A stretch of DNA of 16,803 bases from Devosia sp. (GTDB lineage Bacteria; Pseudomonadota; Alphaproteobacteria; Rhizobiales; Devosiaceae): the NCBI GenBank assembly GCA_028290245.1, contig JAQGKG010000316.1, positions 1 through 16,803 of the forward strand. Reading direction: 5' to 3'. Both the position numbers and the translations under genes were made by a program. The notes under the pieces were generated by a model. That model was not told where the DNA came from. It saw only the letters and a program-made list of their open reading frames with translations, and ran no database searches. Below, in pieces: positions 7,147 to 13,490 of the stretch; positions within the stretch are counted from its first letter, which is position 1, and every line of letters starts with the position of its first letter.

Positions 7147-8040
7147 ATGTCCGACCGGCTGACCATGCAGGATCCCCGCAAGCAGTATCCGTCCCCGCCT
7201 TTCAAGCAGCAGAAGCAGGCTGCGCCGGGCGTGGCGGCGAGAATGGACCCCAAGCCTGATCATGGTGAGGAGAGCTACCAGGGTTCGGGCAAGCTCACCG
7301 GTCGCAAAGCGCTGATTACCGGCGGTGATTCCGGGATCGGGCGGGCTGCCGCGATTGCCTATGCTCGTGAGGGTGCCGATGTGGCCATTGGTTATCTGCC
7401 CAGCGAAGAGGCCGATGCCAAGGAAGTCATTGCGCTGATCGAGGCCGAGGGCCGCAAGGCCCTGGCGTTGCCGGGTGACATCAAGAACGAGGAATGGTGC
7501 AAACAGCTCGTCGCCAAGACCGTGGAAGCCTTTGGCGGGCTGGATATTTTGGTTATCAATGCTGCACGGCAGCAGTTCCGCGAGGATATTTCCCAGCTCA
7601 CCACTGAGGATTTCGACGCGACGCTGAAAACCAATCTATATGCCTTGCACTGGATCGCCCAGGCGGCCGTGCCGCATCTGCCGCCCGGTGCGGCGGTGAT
7701 CACCACGGCCTCGATCCAGGCCTATTCTCCGTCGGCGATCCTGCTGGATTATGCCACGACCAAGGCTGGCATTGTTGCCTATACCAAGGCGCTGGCTAAG
7801 CAGCTCATCGAGAAGGGCATTCGCGCCAATGTGGTGGCACCGGGTCCGTTCTGGACGGTCCTACAGCCCAGCGGTGGCCAGCCTGATGAAAAGGTCGAGA
7901 GTTTTGGCAAGGACACTGATTTTGGCCGGCCGGGGCAGCCAGTAGAACTGGCGCCGATCTACGTCCTGCTCGCCAGTCAGGAAGCCAGCTACATCAATGG
8001 CGAAGTATTCGGCGCAACTGGCGGCGAGGGCGTCGCCTAG
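7147..8040 (+). CDS. SDR-family NAD(P)-dependent oxidoreductase
   Basis: A 297-residue cytoplasmic short-chain dehydrogenase of the group related to bacterial general-stress SDRs such as YghA/YhdF. An N-terminal extension of about 50 residues (QYPSPPFKQQKQ, then MDPKPDHGEESYQGSGKL) precedes the Rossmann fold and is typical of that group. Cofactor motif TGGDSGIG is at 58-65. The catalytic tetrad is Asn163, Ser189 (TTASIQAY), Tyr202 and Lys206 (YATTK). INAA at 137-140 replaces the usual NNAG. The C-terminus INGEVFGATGG is the normal family end. The start at 7147 has AAGGAG eight bases upstream. The substrate is unknown; relatives act on aldehydes or sugar alcohols. The gene stands alone after tRNA-Leu. 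Confidence 0.93.
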   Translation: MSDRLTMQDPRKQYPSPPFKQQKQAAPGVAARMDPKPDHGEESYQGSGKLTGRKALITGGDSGIGRAAAIAYAREGADVAIGYLPSEEADAKEVIALIEAEGRKALALPGDIKNEEWCKQLVAKTVEAFGGLDILVINAARQQFREDISQLTTEDFDATLKTNLYALHWIAQAAVPHLPPGAAVITTASIQAYSPSAILLDYATTKAGIVAYTKALAKQLIEKGIRANVVAPGPFWTVLQPSGGQPDEKVESFGKDTDFGRPGQPVELAPIYVLLASQEASYINGEVFGATGGEGVA

Positions 8041-8054
8041 ACCCTGATGATAGG

Positions 8055-8084
8055 GGGCGGTAACCCAATAATAGGTTGCCGCCC
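8055..8084. terminator. Bidirectional terminator between SDR and beta-barrel genes
   Basis: GGGCGGTAACC, an eight-base loop and GGTTGCCGCCC form an 11-bp stem with one T-G wobble. Flanking ATGAT/ATCAT can extend it. TTTCATCAT follows on the plus strand. It sits in the 61-base gap between converging genes. Confidence 0.75.
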
Positions 8085-8101
8085 TTTCATCATAGTCCGA
8101 A

Positions 8102-8656
8102 TTAGAAGTGGTAGCTGACGCCGACTGTGGCGCGGGCGCCGTCCAAGGCATTGGCGCGGAAGATCGGGTCGAAGAAGCCGAGGCCGGTCAACTGGCCGCG
8201 CACCGAGATGTCTTCGGTCACCGCAAGTTCGACGCCTGCGCCAAGCTGGTAGATGCCATTGGTGAAGCCGCCGATGGTTTCGACGCCAACGCCGGCGATG
8301 GCGTAAAGCAGAACCTGATCGGTGACCAAGGCGCCAACGCGCGCATTGGCAAAATACTGGCCAACGCCAACGCCGCCATTGTTGAGGTAGTCCGCGGTGG
8401 CCTCAAGGCCGAGCAGGATAGGGTCGGCGACGACAAAATTCACACCGGCATGGACGCCGATGCTGCTATAGGCCCGCTCCGGAGCGCGATAGAACAGGCC
8501 GCCGAACTGCGCGCCAGCATAGAGGCCATCCCAGGAGAAACCAGCCGATTCCATGATGGGGGCAGGGGCGGTGGGAATGATGAGGTCAGCCGCCAGTGCA
8601 GCCGACGAAAACAGTGCAGCAGCGGCGACGCCGCAGGCGAGGGATCGAATAAGCAT
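8102..8656 (-). CDS. Outer-membrane beta-barrel protein
   Basis: A 184-residue exported protein. Residues 1-22 are a signal peptide (MLIRSLACGVAAAALFSSAALA) cut before ADLIIP. The mature part has alternating amphipathic strands (FSWDGLYAGAQFGGLFY, SIGVHAGVNFVV, ILLGLEATADYL, YQLGAGVELAV, ISVRGQLTGLGF) and ends ARATVGVSYHF with a terminal Phe for outer-membrane assembly. It is shorter than, and not obviously paralogous to, the barrel at 1953, though both have the Omp25/31-like layout. I chose ATG 8656. A TTG at 8686 would only add ten residues before the signal peptide. The Shine-Dalgarno is weak (GGGGCC). It is probably a monocistronic structural or porin-like protein. Confidence 0.85.
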   Translation of the reverse strand: MLIRSLACGVAAAALFSSAALAADLIIPTAPAPIMESAGFSWDGLYAGAQFGGLFYRAPERAYSSIGVHAGVNFVVADPILLGLEATADYLNNGGVGVGQYFANARVGALVTDQVLLYAIAGVGVETIGGFTNGIYQLGAGVELAVTEDISVRGQLTGLGFFDPIFRANALDGARATVGVSYHF

Positions 8657-8792
8657 TTGAGGCCCCACAAATAAAGTTGGGACCAAACTGCGGGTATCAG
8701 CGCTTTATGGCAATGGCCGACGGAGTAAAACCACTTGCCGAGTCGTTTTCAGCAAGCGGCTGTGGCGAAAATTCATCACCTGTAGGCCGCGA

Positions 8793-9020
8793 TCAGCCGT
8801 GCGTTATCTCGAAACGCAATCCATCCGGCTCAGTTAGCACGACGCAGGCGTGGCCCTGTTGCCGGCAATGCAGCGGGATATCGATTCTGGCCATCGGGTC
8901 CGTCGCCAGCACCACGAGAATAGCGCCCGGCGGTAGAGCCGCCAGGCGCTTTTCCATTTTCAACACCGGCAGCGGACATTTCAGCCCGCGCGTGTCGATG
9001 ATTTCAGGCTCAGTTGCCAA
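8793..9020 (-). CDS. TusA/SirA-like sulfur-carrier protein
   Basis: A 75-residue cytoplasmic protein with the TusA fold. The signature DTRGLKCPLPVLKMEK places the persulfide-carrying cysteine at Cys15 in CPxP. Family members relay sulfur from cysteine desulfurases, for example toward tRNA thiolation or molybdenum cofactor; the particular path here is unknown. Its TTG start at 9020 lies inside the end of the upstream CAP-domain gene (11-base overlap), with no other start in reach and only a weak GGG upstream. Translation is therefore probably coupled. Length and C-terminus match the single-domain family. The pairing with an exported lipoprotein gene is odd and may be only transcriptional economy. 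Confidence 0.9.
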   Translation of the reverse strand: MATEPEIIDTRGLKCPLPVLKMEKRLAALPPGAILVVLATDPMARIDIPLHCRQQGHACVVLTEPDGLRFEITHG

Positions 9021-9507
9021 GAACCAGAACCCAATGGACCCCGTAGGTTGAGCTTGGGTTTGACGCTACGGCGATGCCCGCCTTGGTCGCATTGGTGCGC
9101 AGGCCCGCCGCATCGGCAGCGCTGTTGCGCCAGCCCGAGAAGGTCTCGCCAAACGTCGCATAACCAGCGCTGAGCTTCATGGTCAGGCCTTGCGGAGACT
9201 GTGGTGGGGTGCCGGTCTGGGCGTATTGATTGGCCAGAGCCTGGGCCGTGCCATCGAGCGCCGGGTCCGAAACCAGGGCTGGCTGGCCCGTGGTGGCGCG
9301 ATAGGCATTGATCAGGCCAATGGCTTCGGCGCGGTTGAGCGTGGCGCCGGGCTGGTCCATGCGGGCCGACAAGCCTTGCGACAGCGCGGCTGCGGTGCTG
9401 CTGCCGCTACCCGCCATGCCACCCATGCTGCAAGCGGCGATCGTCGTTACAGCCAAAAGGGCGGCGAGTGGCAAAATGGCCGGCTTGAAGTGGCGCAAAA
9501 CGGTCAT
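9010..9507 (-). CDS. CAP-domain (SCP/PR1-like) lipoprotein
   Basis: A 165-residue exported protein. A hydrophobic leader ends in the lipobox TIAAC, so Cys26 is predicted to be lipidated and to anchor the protein to a membrane. A Gly/Ser-rich linker follows, then a small CAP domain: NRAEAIGLINAYRATTGQPAL is helix 1, GETFSGW carries Glu121, and YGVHWVLVLG at the end carries His158. These are two of the residues lining the CAP cavity. The first cavity histidine of canonical members is not evident, so this is a reduced bacterial type. Function is unknown; bacterial CAP proteins have been linked to envelope or cell-wall roles. ATG 9507 has AAGGA seven bases upstream. TusA follows with an 11-base overlap. 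Confidence 0.87.
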   Translation of the reverse strand: MTVLRHFKPAILPLAALLAVTTIAACSMGGMAGSGSSTAAALSQGLSARMDQPGATLNRAEAIGLINAYRATTGQPALVSDPALDGTAQALANQYAQTGTPPQSPQGLTMKLSAGYATFGETFSGWRNSAADAAGLRTNATKAGIAVASNPSSTYGVHWVLVLGN

Positions 9508-9631
9508 GGTCAATCCTTACGTCAATCTCGAGAAAACTGTGCCGGGCCAATTAAGCGGCCAGCAAGGCTAAAAGATGGTGTGGGGGTTGTAGAGATATTA
9601 GGCTGACATTGGCTTAACGGGGCGTTTTTGC

Positions 9632-10522
9632 TCAGCCCGAGCCTGTTCGTTGGCGTCGCAGGCGGTCCCAAGCGAACTTAGTTACTGGGGGCCAGTATTC
9701 CGCCTTGAGGCCGATTTTCAAACGCATAGGCGCCTCAGGCTTTCGGGCCGCTTCGTCAATCTCAACGATCTCAATGTGAGGAAATGTCGGGTTCAGTTTG
9801 ACAGCGTAGGCCACTAATTCCTCAGAAAACGCCAGCAAACTCTGGATATAAACGCCCAGATCACCCAGCAAGTCCGTTTGATTCGCTTCTATTTTGGGAC
9901 CCACACGTAGCCAGCTTGTAGGCAGGAAAGTGTTGTCCTGATAACGCTGGAAATTGTGAAATGAGATCGTGCCAGATTGACCGCCAGGGTGTTCGACCGC
10001 ATTTCGTTTTTTGCATAATTCGCCGATCCATTTTGCTTGATCAGCCAACCAGTCGCCAAACTCGTCTCCAAGCTTTTCTCGTCCCCAAACTGCTGCGGCT
10101 GGCTCGCTTAATTTTCCCAGTTCCCAGAAAACCTTCGCCTCTCGCGGCAGCGTCGAACCAAGCAGGGCGTTCACTAGAAGCGTAAGATCGCGCAAATACT
10201 GTTTCGAGGTATTGAGAAAGGCTTCGGCTTCCTCCTTCAGTCCAATCAAGTGCGGAAGTGTATCCTTCCCGGATGCAATTTCGACGTTTGCTTCTGCAAA
10301 GGCCTTTTCGCCAGCACCAATCAACCGCTTGTGGATGTCGTCACATTGTAGAAGCTTCGGCTGAAGCTCTTCAATTATTAGAGTGATGGCAGCTTTTTTA
10401 GCATCTTCTGAGATCGAAGCCCACTTGAGCATCTCAACGGTTTGGAGCGATAACCGAGCAACTATAGGATGCTGTGCGCCATGGTTCGAAGTCTTCGATA
10501 TCACATAGCTTCTCAAACCCAC
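9632..10522 (-). CDS. Hypothetical protein with a HEPN-like RxxxxH motif
   Basis: A soluble, mostly helical protein of about 296 residues that I cannot assign to a named family. RNAVEH at 173-178, within ELCKKRNAVEHPGG, fits the RxxxxH motif of HEPN domains, where Arg and His can form an RNase site in toxins and defence proteins. The helices before it (SKQYLRDLTLLVNALLG, then AKWIGELCKK) fit the HEPN bundle. It is AT-richer than its neighbours: two 60-base lines I counted gave 31 and 26 G+C. It lies 48 bases past the 3' end of tRNA-Arg on the same strand, a common integration position, but I found no repeated tRNA end. GTG 10522 has GAGG only three bases upstream; TTG 10516 or GTG 10504 are alternatives. 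The function call is tentative. Confidence 0.7.
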   Translation of the reverse strand: MGLRSYVISKTSNHGAQHPIVARLSLQTVEMLKWASISEDAKKAAITLIIEELQPKLLQCDDIHKRLIGAGEKAFAEANVEIASGKDTLPHLIGLKEEAEAFLNTSKQYLRDLTLLVNALLGSTLPREAKVFWELGKLSEPAAAVWGREKLGDEFGDWLADQAKWIGELCKKRNAVEHPGGQSGTISFHNFQRYQDNTFLPTSWLRVGPKIEANQTDLLGDLGVYIQSLLAFSEELVAYAVKLNPTFPHIEIVEIDEAARKPEAPMRLKIGLKAEYWPPVTKFAWDRLRRQRTGSG

Positions 10523-10570
10523 GGACCTCGCTGACAGCGGACGCGTATACTCGTTTCGAAAGCCAATTCG

Positions 10571-10647
10571 TGGTGACCCCGGCGGGATTCGAACCCACGA
10601 CCCCCGGATTAGGAATCCGGTGCTCTATCCAGCTGAGCTACGGGACC
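10571..10647 (-). tRNA. tRNA-Arg (anticodon CCU)
   Basis: Read on the minus strand the 77-base gene folds as a cloverleaf. Acceptor GGTCCCG pairs with CGGGGTC using two G-T wobbles, the D-stem is GCTC/GAGC, anticodon stem CCGGA/TCCGG encloses TTCCTAA with anticodon CCT, and the T-loop is TTCGAAT. CCA is encoded. It reads the rare codon AGG. argJ starts 230 bases away on the opposite strand. Confidence 0.97.
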
Positions 10648-10656
10648 ACGGGTTGG

Positions 10657-10685
10657 CAAATATCAGTTAGGGCGGGTGGTTACAA
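10657..10685 (-). promoter_or_regulatory. Candidate promoter for tRNA-Arg
   Basis: On the minus strand TTGTAA (10685-10680) and TATTTG (10662-10657) are separated by exactly 17 bases. The -10 box lies nine bases before the first tRNA base. This fits a sigma70-type promoter. Confidence 0.5.
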
Positions 10686-10730
10686 GGTTGGGACGCAGGT
10701 GAGTTGAGGCATGTGACGGCATTTATGTCC

Positions 10731-10755
10731 GCCATTCGAGCGTAGCTCTCGTGGC
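10731..10755 (+). repeat. Bulged hairpin in the argJ upstream region
   Basis: GCCA, a TT bulge, CGAG, a seven-base loop, then CTCG and TGGC form an 8-bp bulged stem. A pyrimidine-rich CTTCTTGCCTC follows. On the plus strand it could be part of the argJ leader or an early terminator. Confidence 0.35.
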
Positions 10756-10765
10756 CTTCTTGCCT

Positions 10766-10790
10766 CATATCGCTCCGCCGGAGCGATATG
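10766..10790. repeat. 25-base near-perfect palindrome upstream of argJ
   Basis: CATATCGCTCC, centre GCC, GGAGCGATATG. The 11-bp arms match perfectly. It may be a hairpin of the argJ leader, a dimeric repressor site, or one copy of a dispersed palindromic repeat. The sequence alone does not decide. Confidence 0.6.
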
Positions 10791-10826
10791 CCCTGCGGGA
10801 CGGCTCGAAGTCTTGCGGTCGCCATG

Positions 10827-10898
10827 GGTTTGAGGCAAACCGGATGGCAACGCATCGCTCATGAAGGTTCACGCAGATGGCCCATCCGGTTTCTCCTC
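10827..10898 (+). promoter_or_regulatory. Long stem-loop enclosing the argJ start
   Basis: AAACCGGATGG (10837-10847) pairs perfectly with CCATCCGGTTT (10882-10892) inside the first argJ codons. GAGG (10832-10835) and CCTC (10895-10898) extend the stem past a small internal loop. The loop between holds the AAGG ribosome site and the ATG at 10877. A smaller hairpin, GGTTT-GAGGC-AAACC (10827-10841), uses the same AAACC and excludes the long one. The alternative folds suggest translational control of argJ, which is inference. Confidence 0.4.
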
Positions 10899-12109
10899 TC
10901 GCGCCCAAATCTTTTCCGGAATTGCCGGTTATTGCCGGCATGCGCTTTGCTACGGCCGAGGCGGGCATCAAGTATAAAAACCGCACCGATGTGCTGCTGA
11001 TGGCGTTTGACGAGGGCACTACGGTTGCCGGCGTCGTCACCAAGTCGAAGTGTTCGTCGGCGGCGGTCGACTGGTGCAAGGCCAACTTGCCGGGCGGTTT
11101 GGCGCGCGGGCTGGTAGTGAATTCAGGCAATGCCAATGCCTTTACCGGCGCCAAGGGCCAGCGGAGCGTCGAGCAGACGGCCGATTATGCCGCCAAGGCT
11201 TTGGGCTGCCAGACGCATGAGATTTTCCTCGCCTCGACCGGCGTGATCGGCGAGCCGTTGGCGGCCGAAAAGTTTGCCGGTGTGCTGGACGAGGCGGCAA
11301 CGCGGCTGGGCGATACGCCGTGGATCGAACCGGCCAAGGCGATCATGACCACCGACACGTTTCCCAAGCTCAATGGCGCTATTGTCGAGCTGGACGGGGT
11401 CGAGGTGAAGATCAACGGCATCGCCAAGGGTAGCGGCATGATCGCGCCCGATATGGCGACCATGCTGAGCTTCGTGGTCACCGACATGCCGATTGCCGCG
11501 TCGGTATTGCAGGCGCTGCTGACCCGGCATGTGCAGACCAGCTTCAACGCCATCACCGTCGATAGCGACACCTCGACTTCCGATACGCTGCTGGTGTTTG
11601 CCACGGGTAAGGCGGCGGTCGAGCCAATCGTGAGCCTCGACGATCCGCGCGCCGAGATTTTCGGCGAAGCGCTGCGCGATGTACTGTTCGATCTGGCCAT
11701 CCAGGTTGTGCGCGACGGCGAAGGCGCCACCAAGCAAGTGTCAATCCACGTCGAGGGCGCTACGTCCGACGCCTCCGCCTTCCGCATTGCCAAGTCGATT
11801 GCCGACTCGCCGCTGGTCAAGACCGCGATTGCCGGCGAGGACGCCAACTGGGGTCGCGTGGTGATGGCGGTGGGCAAGGCAGGCGAGCCGGCTGACCGCG
11901 ATAAACTGGCGATCCGCTTCGGTGACCTGCTGGTCGCCAAGGATGGCGAGCGCGCATTGGTCTATGACGAAGCCGCAACGTCAGCCTATATGAAGGGTGA
12001 GGACCTGGAGCTGACGGTCAGCCTCGGGCTCGGTGACGGTTGCGCCACGGTCTACACCTGCGATTTGACGCATGGTTACATCACCATCAATGGCGATTAT
12101 CGGAGCTGA
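10877..12109 (+). CDS. argJ: Bifunctional glutamate N-acetyltransferase / amino-acid acetyltransferase ArgJ
   Basis: A 410-residue enzyme of arginine biosynthesis. It moves the acetyl group from N-acetylornithine to glutamate, and in bifunctional forms also makes N-acetylglutamate from acetyl-CoA. The precursor cuts itself between Ala194 and Thr195 in KGSGMIAPDMATML, and Thr195 becomes the nucleophile of the beta chain. Other conserved pieces are VVNSGNANAFTG (81-91), ASTGVIGEPL (119-128), TTDTFPK (158-164) and the C-terminal HGYITINGDYRS. Whether it is mono- or bifunctional cannot be told from sequence by eye. ATG 10877 has AAGG nine bases upstream and sits in a long stem-loop. A GNAT gene begins one base after the stop, so argJ leads a run argJ-GNAT-mutT-flp. 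Confidence 0.97.
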   Translation: MAHPVSPLAPKSFPELPVIAGMRFATAEAGIKYKNRTDVLLMAFDEGTTVAGVVTKSKCSSAAVDWCKANLPGGLARGLVVNSGNANAFTGAKGQRSVEQTADYAAKALGCQTHEIFLASTGVIGEPLAAEKFAGVLDEAATRLGDTPWIEPAKAIMTTDTFPKLNGAIVELDGVEVKINGIAKGSGMIAPDMATMLSFVVTDMPIAASVLQALLTRHVQTSFNAITVDSDTSTSDTLLVFATGKAAVEPIVSLDDPRAEIFGEALRDVLFDLAIQVVRDGEGATKQVSIHVEGATSDASAFRIAKSIADSPLVKTAIAGEDANWGRVVMAVGKAGEPADRDKLAIRFGDLLVAKDGERALVYDEAATSAYMKGEDLELTVSLGLGDGCATVYTCDLTHGYITINGDYRS

Positions 12110-12110
12110 T

Positions 12111-12860
12111 ATGGCCTTGCCCGATGTCGAAGCGTTTGAACGGGCAGGCCTCGAAGCCTGGCCTGGGATCGAAGTAAAATGGGATGGCAGCTGGGTGCGC
12201 CGCGCCGCGGGTGGCTATACCAAGCGCGCCAATTCCACCCAGTGCCTTGACCCCGAAGACGGTGAAGACGCCGACCTGAGGCTTATTTCGGCCAGTTCAT
12301 GGATGGTGATCCGACGCATCAAGCCGGTGTTCCGCATCACGCCGCTGTCCTGCCCCGACCTCAACGAAGCACTCGACGAGGGTGGCTGGCAGACCATTGA
12401 CGACAGCCACATGTTCGCCATGGAACTGGGCAGCCATGAGCCCGACGCCGAGGCCAAGCTTCTGCCTGTGCTGGATCCGGCAATTCTCGCAGCCCAGCAA
12501 CATCTTCAGGGCTATAGCGATGCGACCCTCCTGGGGTTGCGCAACCTGGTGGCGACATTGGTGGTGCCCGCGACAGGCGTGGTGCTGTATCGCGACGGGC
12601 AGCCGGTCGCCTCAGGCCTGATGGCCATTTCCAACGGCATCGTTGTCACCGGCAACGTGATTGCTGATCAGGCCCGGCGCCGACAGGGATTGGCTGGGGC
12701 CATGATGCGCAGCGGGCTGGCCTGGGCCAAGAGCGAAGGCGCCACGGTCGCGGCCCTTGCGGTTGGCGCCGACAATGCTGGGGCCCAGGCGCTGTATGCC
12801 GGGCTCGGCTACACCCACCAATATGACTACGCCTATCGCATTCCGGCAGCGCAGCCATGA
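12111..12860 (+). CDS. GNAT-family N-acetyltransferase
   Basis: A 249-residue cytoplasmic acetyltransferase using acetyl-CoA. The C-terminal GNAT domain shows motif A (VIADQARRRQGLAGAMM, R190-x-x-G193-x-A195) and motif B (NAGAQALYAGLGY, 222-234). The N-terminal 120 residues include WVRRAAGGYTKRANS, a conserved feature of a GNAT subfamily commonly annotated without a known substrate. ATG 12111 is one base after the argJ stop, with GGAG six bases upstream lying inside the end of argJ, so translation is coupled. Its stop overlaps the mutT start by four bases (ATGA). Placement between argJ and mutT suggests cotranscription, not a shared pathway. Confidence 0.92.
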   Translation: MALPDVEAFERAGLEAWPGIEVKWDGSWVRRAAGGYTKRANSTQCLDPEDGEDADLRLISASSWMVIRRIKPVFRITPLSCPDLNEALDEGGWQTIDDSHMFAMELGSHEPDAEAKLLPVLDPAILAAQQHLQGYSDATLLGLRNLVATLVVPATGVVLYRDGQPVASGLMAISNGIVVTGNVIADQARRRQGLAGAMMRSGLAWAKSEGATVAALAVGADNAGAQALYAGLGYTHQYDYAYRIPAAQP

Positions 12861-13261
12861 GCCAGCCGTTGTTGCTGGTCGTGGCGGTTGCTCTGGTCGA
12901 TGCCGATCGGCGAGTGCTGATTGCGCAGCGCCCTGAGGGCAAGTCGATGGCCGGGCTATGGGAGTTTCCCGGCGGCAAGGTCGAGGCGGGCGAAACGCCG
13001 GAGGCAGCGCTGATCCGTGAACTCCAAGAAGAACTCGGTATCTCGACGCAGACCGCGTGCCTCGCGCCAGTGTCCTTCGCCAGTCACTCTTACGAGAGTT
13101 TTCACCTGTTGATGCCACTTTACGCCTGCCGGAAATGGCAGGGTACGCCGGAGCCGCGCGAGCATATTGCGCTCAAGTGGGTCCGCCCGCAAAACCTGCG
13201 TGACTACCCAATGCCGCCGGCGGACGAGCCGTTGATCGCCGCCTTGTGCGATCTGCTGTAG
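12857..13261 (+). CDS. mutT: 8-oxo-dGTP diphosphatase MutT-like Nudix hydrolase
   Basis: A 134-residue Nudix enzyme expected to hydrolyse 8-oxo-dGTP to the monophosphate and so prevent A:T to C:G mutations. The full Nudix box runs from Gly40 to Ile62 (GGKVEAGETPEAALIRELQ, then EELGI) with Glu46, Arg54, Glu55, Glu58 and Glu59 in place. RPEGKSMAGLWEFPGGK is the typical MutT lead-in, and HIALKWVRPQNLRDYPMPPAD the typical end. The start overlaps the GNAT stop as ATGA. The flp gene begins 27 bases later on the same strand. Confidence 0.95.
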   Translation: MSQPLLLVVAVALVDADRRVLIAQRPEGKSMAGLWEFPGGKVEAGETPEAALIRELQEELGISTQTACLAPVSFASHSYESFHLLMPLYACRKWQGTPEPREHIALKWVRPQNLRDYPMPPADEPLIAALCDLL

Positions 13262-13288
13262 TCCAGTTTCTATCGCCGGGAGGCGCGT

Positions 13289-13474
13289 ATGCTGGCCAAG
13301 TTCAAGACATTCCTCGGCGATGAGAGCGGCGCGACTGCTATCGAATATGGCTTGATCGCCGGCTTGGTTGTCATTGCCATCATCGCCAGCGTCATGGTTT
13401 TGGGCGATAGCATCAGGGGCCTGTTCGATAACGGCGCGGCAGAGGTACTGGCCACCCAGGCCGGCAAGATCTAG
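13289..13474 (+). CDS. Flp-family type IVb pilin
   Basis: A 61-residue prepilin. A short charged leader (MLAKFKTFLGDESG) is followed by the processing site G14/A15 with Glu and Tyr at +5 and +6 (ATAIEYG). A single hydrophobic helix follows (LIAGLVVIAIIASVMVL), then a short polar tail. After cleavage by a prepilin peptidase it would polymerise into Flp/Tad pili used for surface attachment. GGGAGG lies five bases before ATG 13289. No other tad/cpa gene is in the window, so this is a solitary pilin copy, possibly transcribed with mutT. Confidence 0.95.
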   Translation: MLAKFKTFLGDESGATAIEYGLIAGLVVIAIIASVMVLGDSIRGLFDNGAAEVLATQAGKI

Positions 13475-13490
13475 CGCTTCAGCGGCGCTA
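13472..13490. terminator. Palindrome containing both convergent stop codons
   Basis: TAGCGC, seven bases, GCGCTA. The left end is the flp stop and the right end, read on the other strand, is the metalloprotease stop. An overlapping alternative fold GGCGCT-ACTGC-AGCGCC (13484-13500) exists. There is no T-run, so the terminator role is tentative. Confidence 0.4.

Noticed and set aside
8108..8674. 188-codon plus-strand frame opposite the second beta-barrel gene
   Set aside because: A shadow of a real exported protein on the other strand, with repetitive Ala/Gly/Asp content.
9530..10570. Possible genomic island at tRNA-Arg with an attL/attR pair
   Set aside because: I searched by eye for a second copy of the tRNA 3' end near 9530-9640 and found none, and there is no integrase gene in the window.
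10788..11000. Arg-rich leader peptide overlapping the argJ start
   Set aside because: The frame contains several Arg codons, but it has no ribosome site and continues well into argJ, as a chance overlapping frame would.
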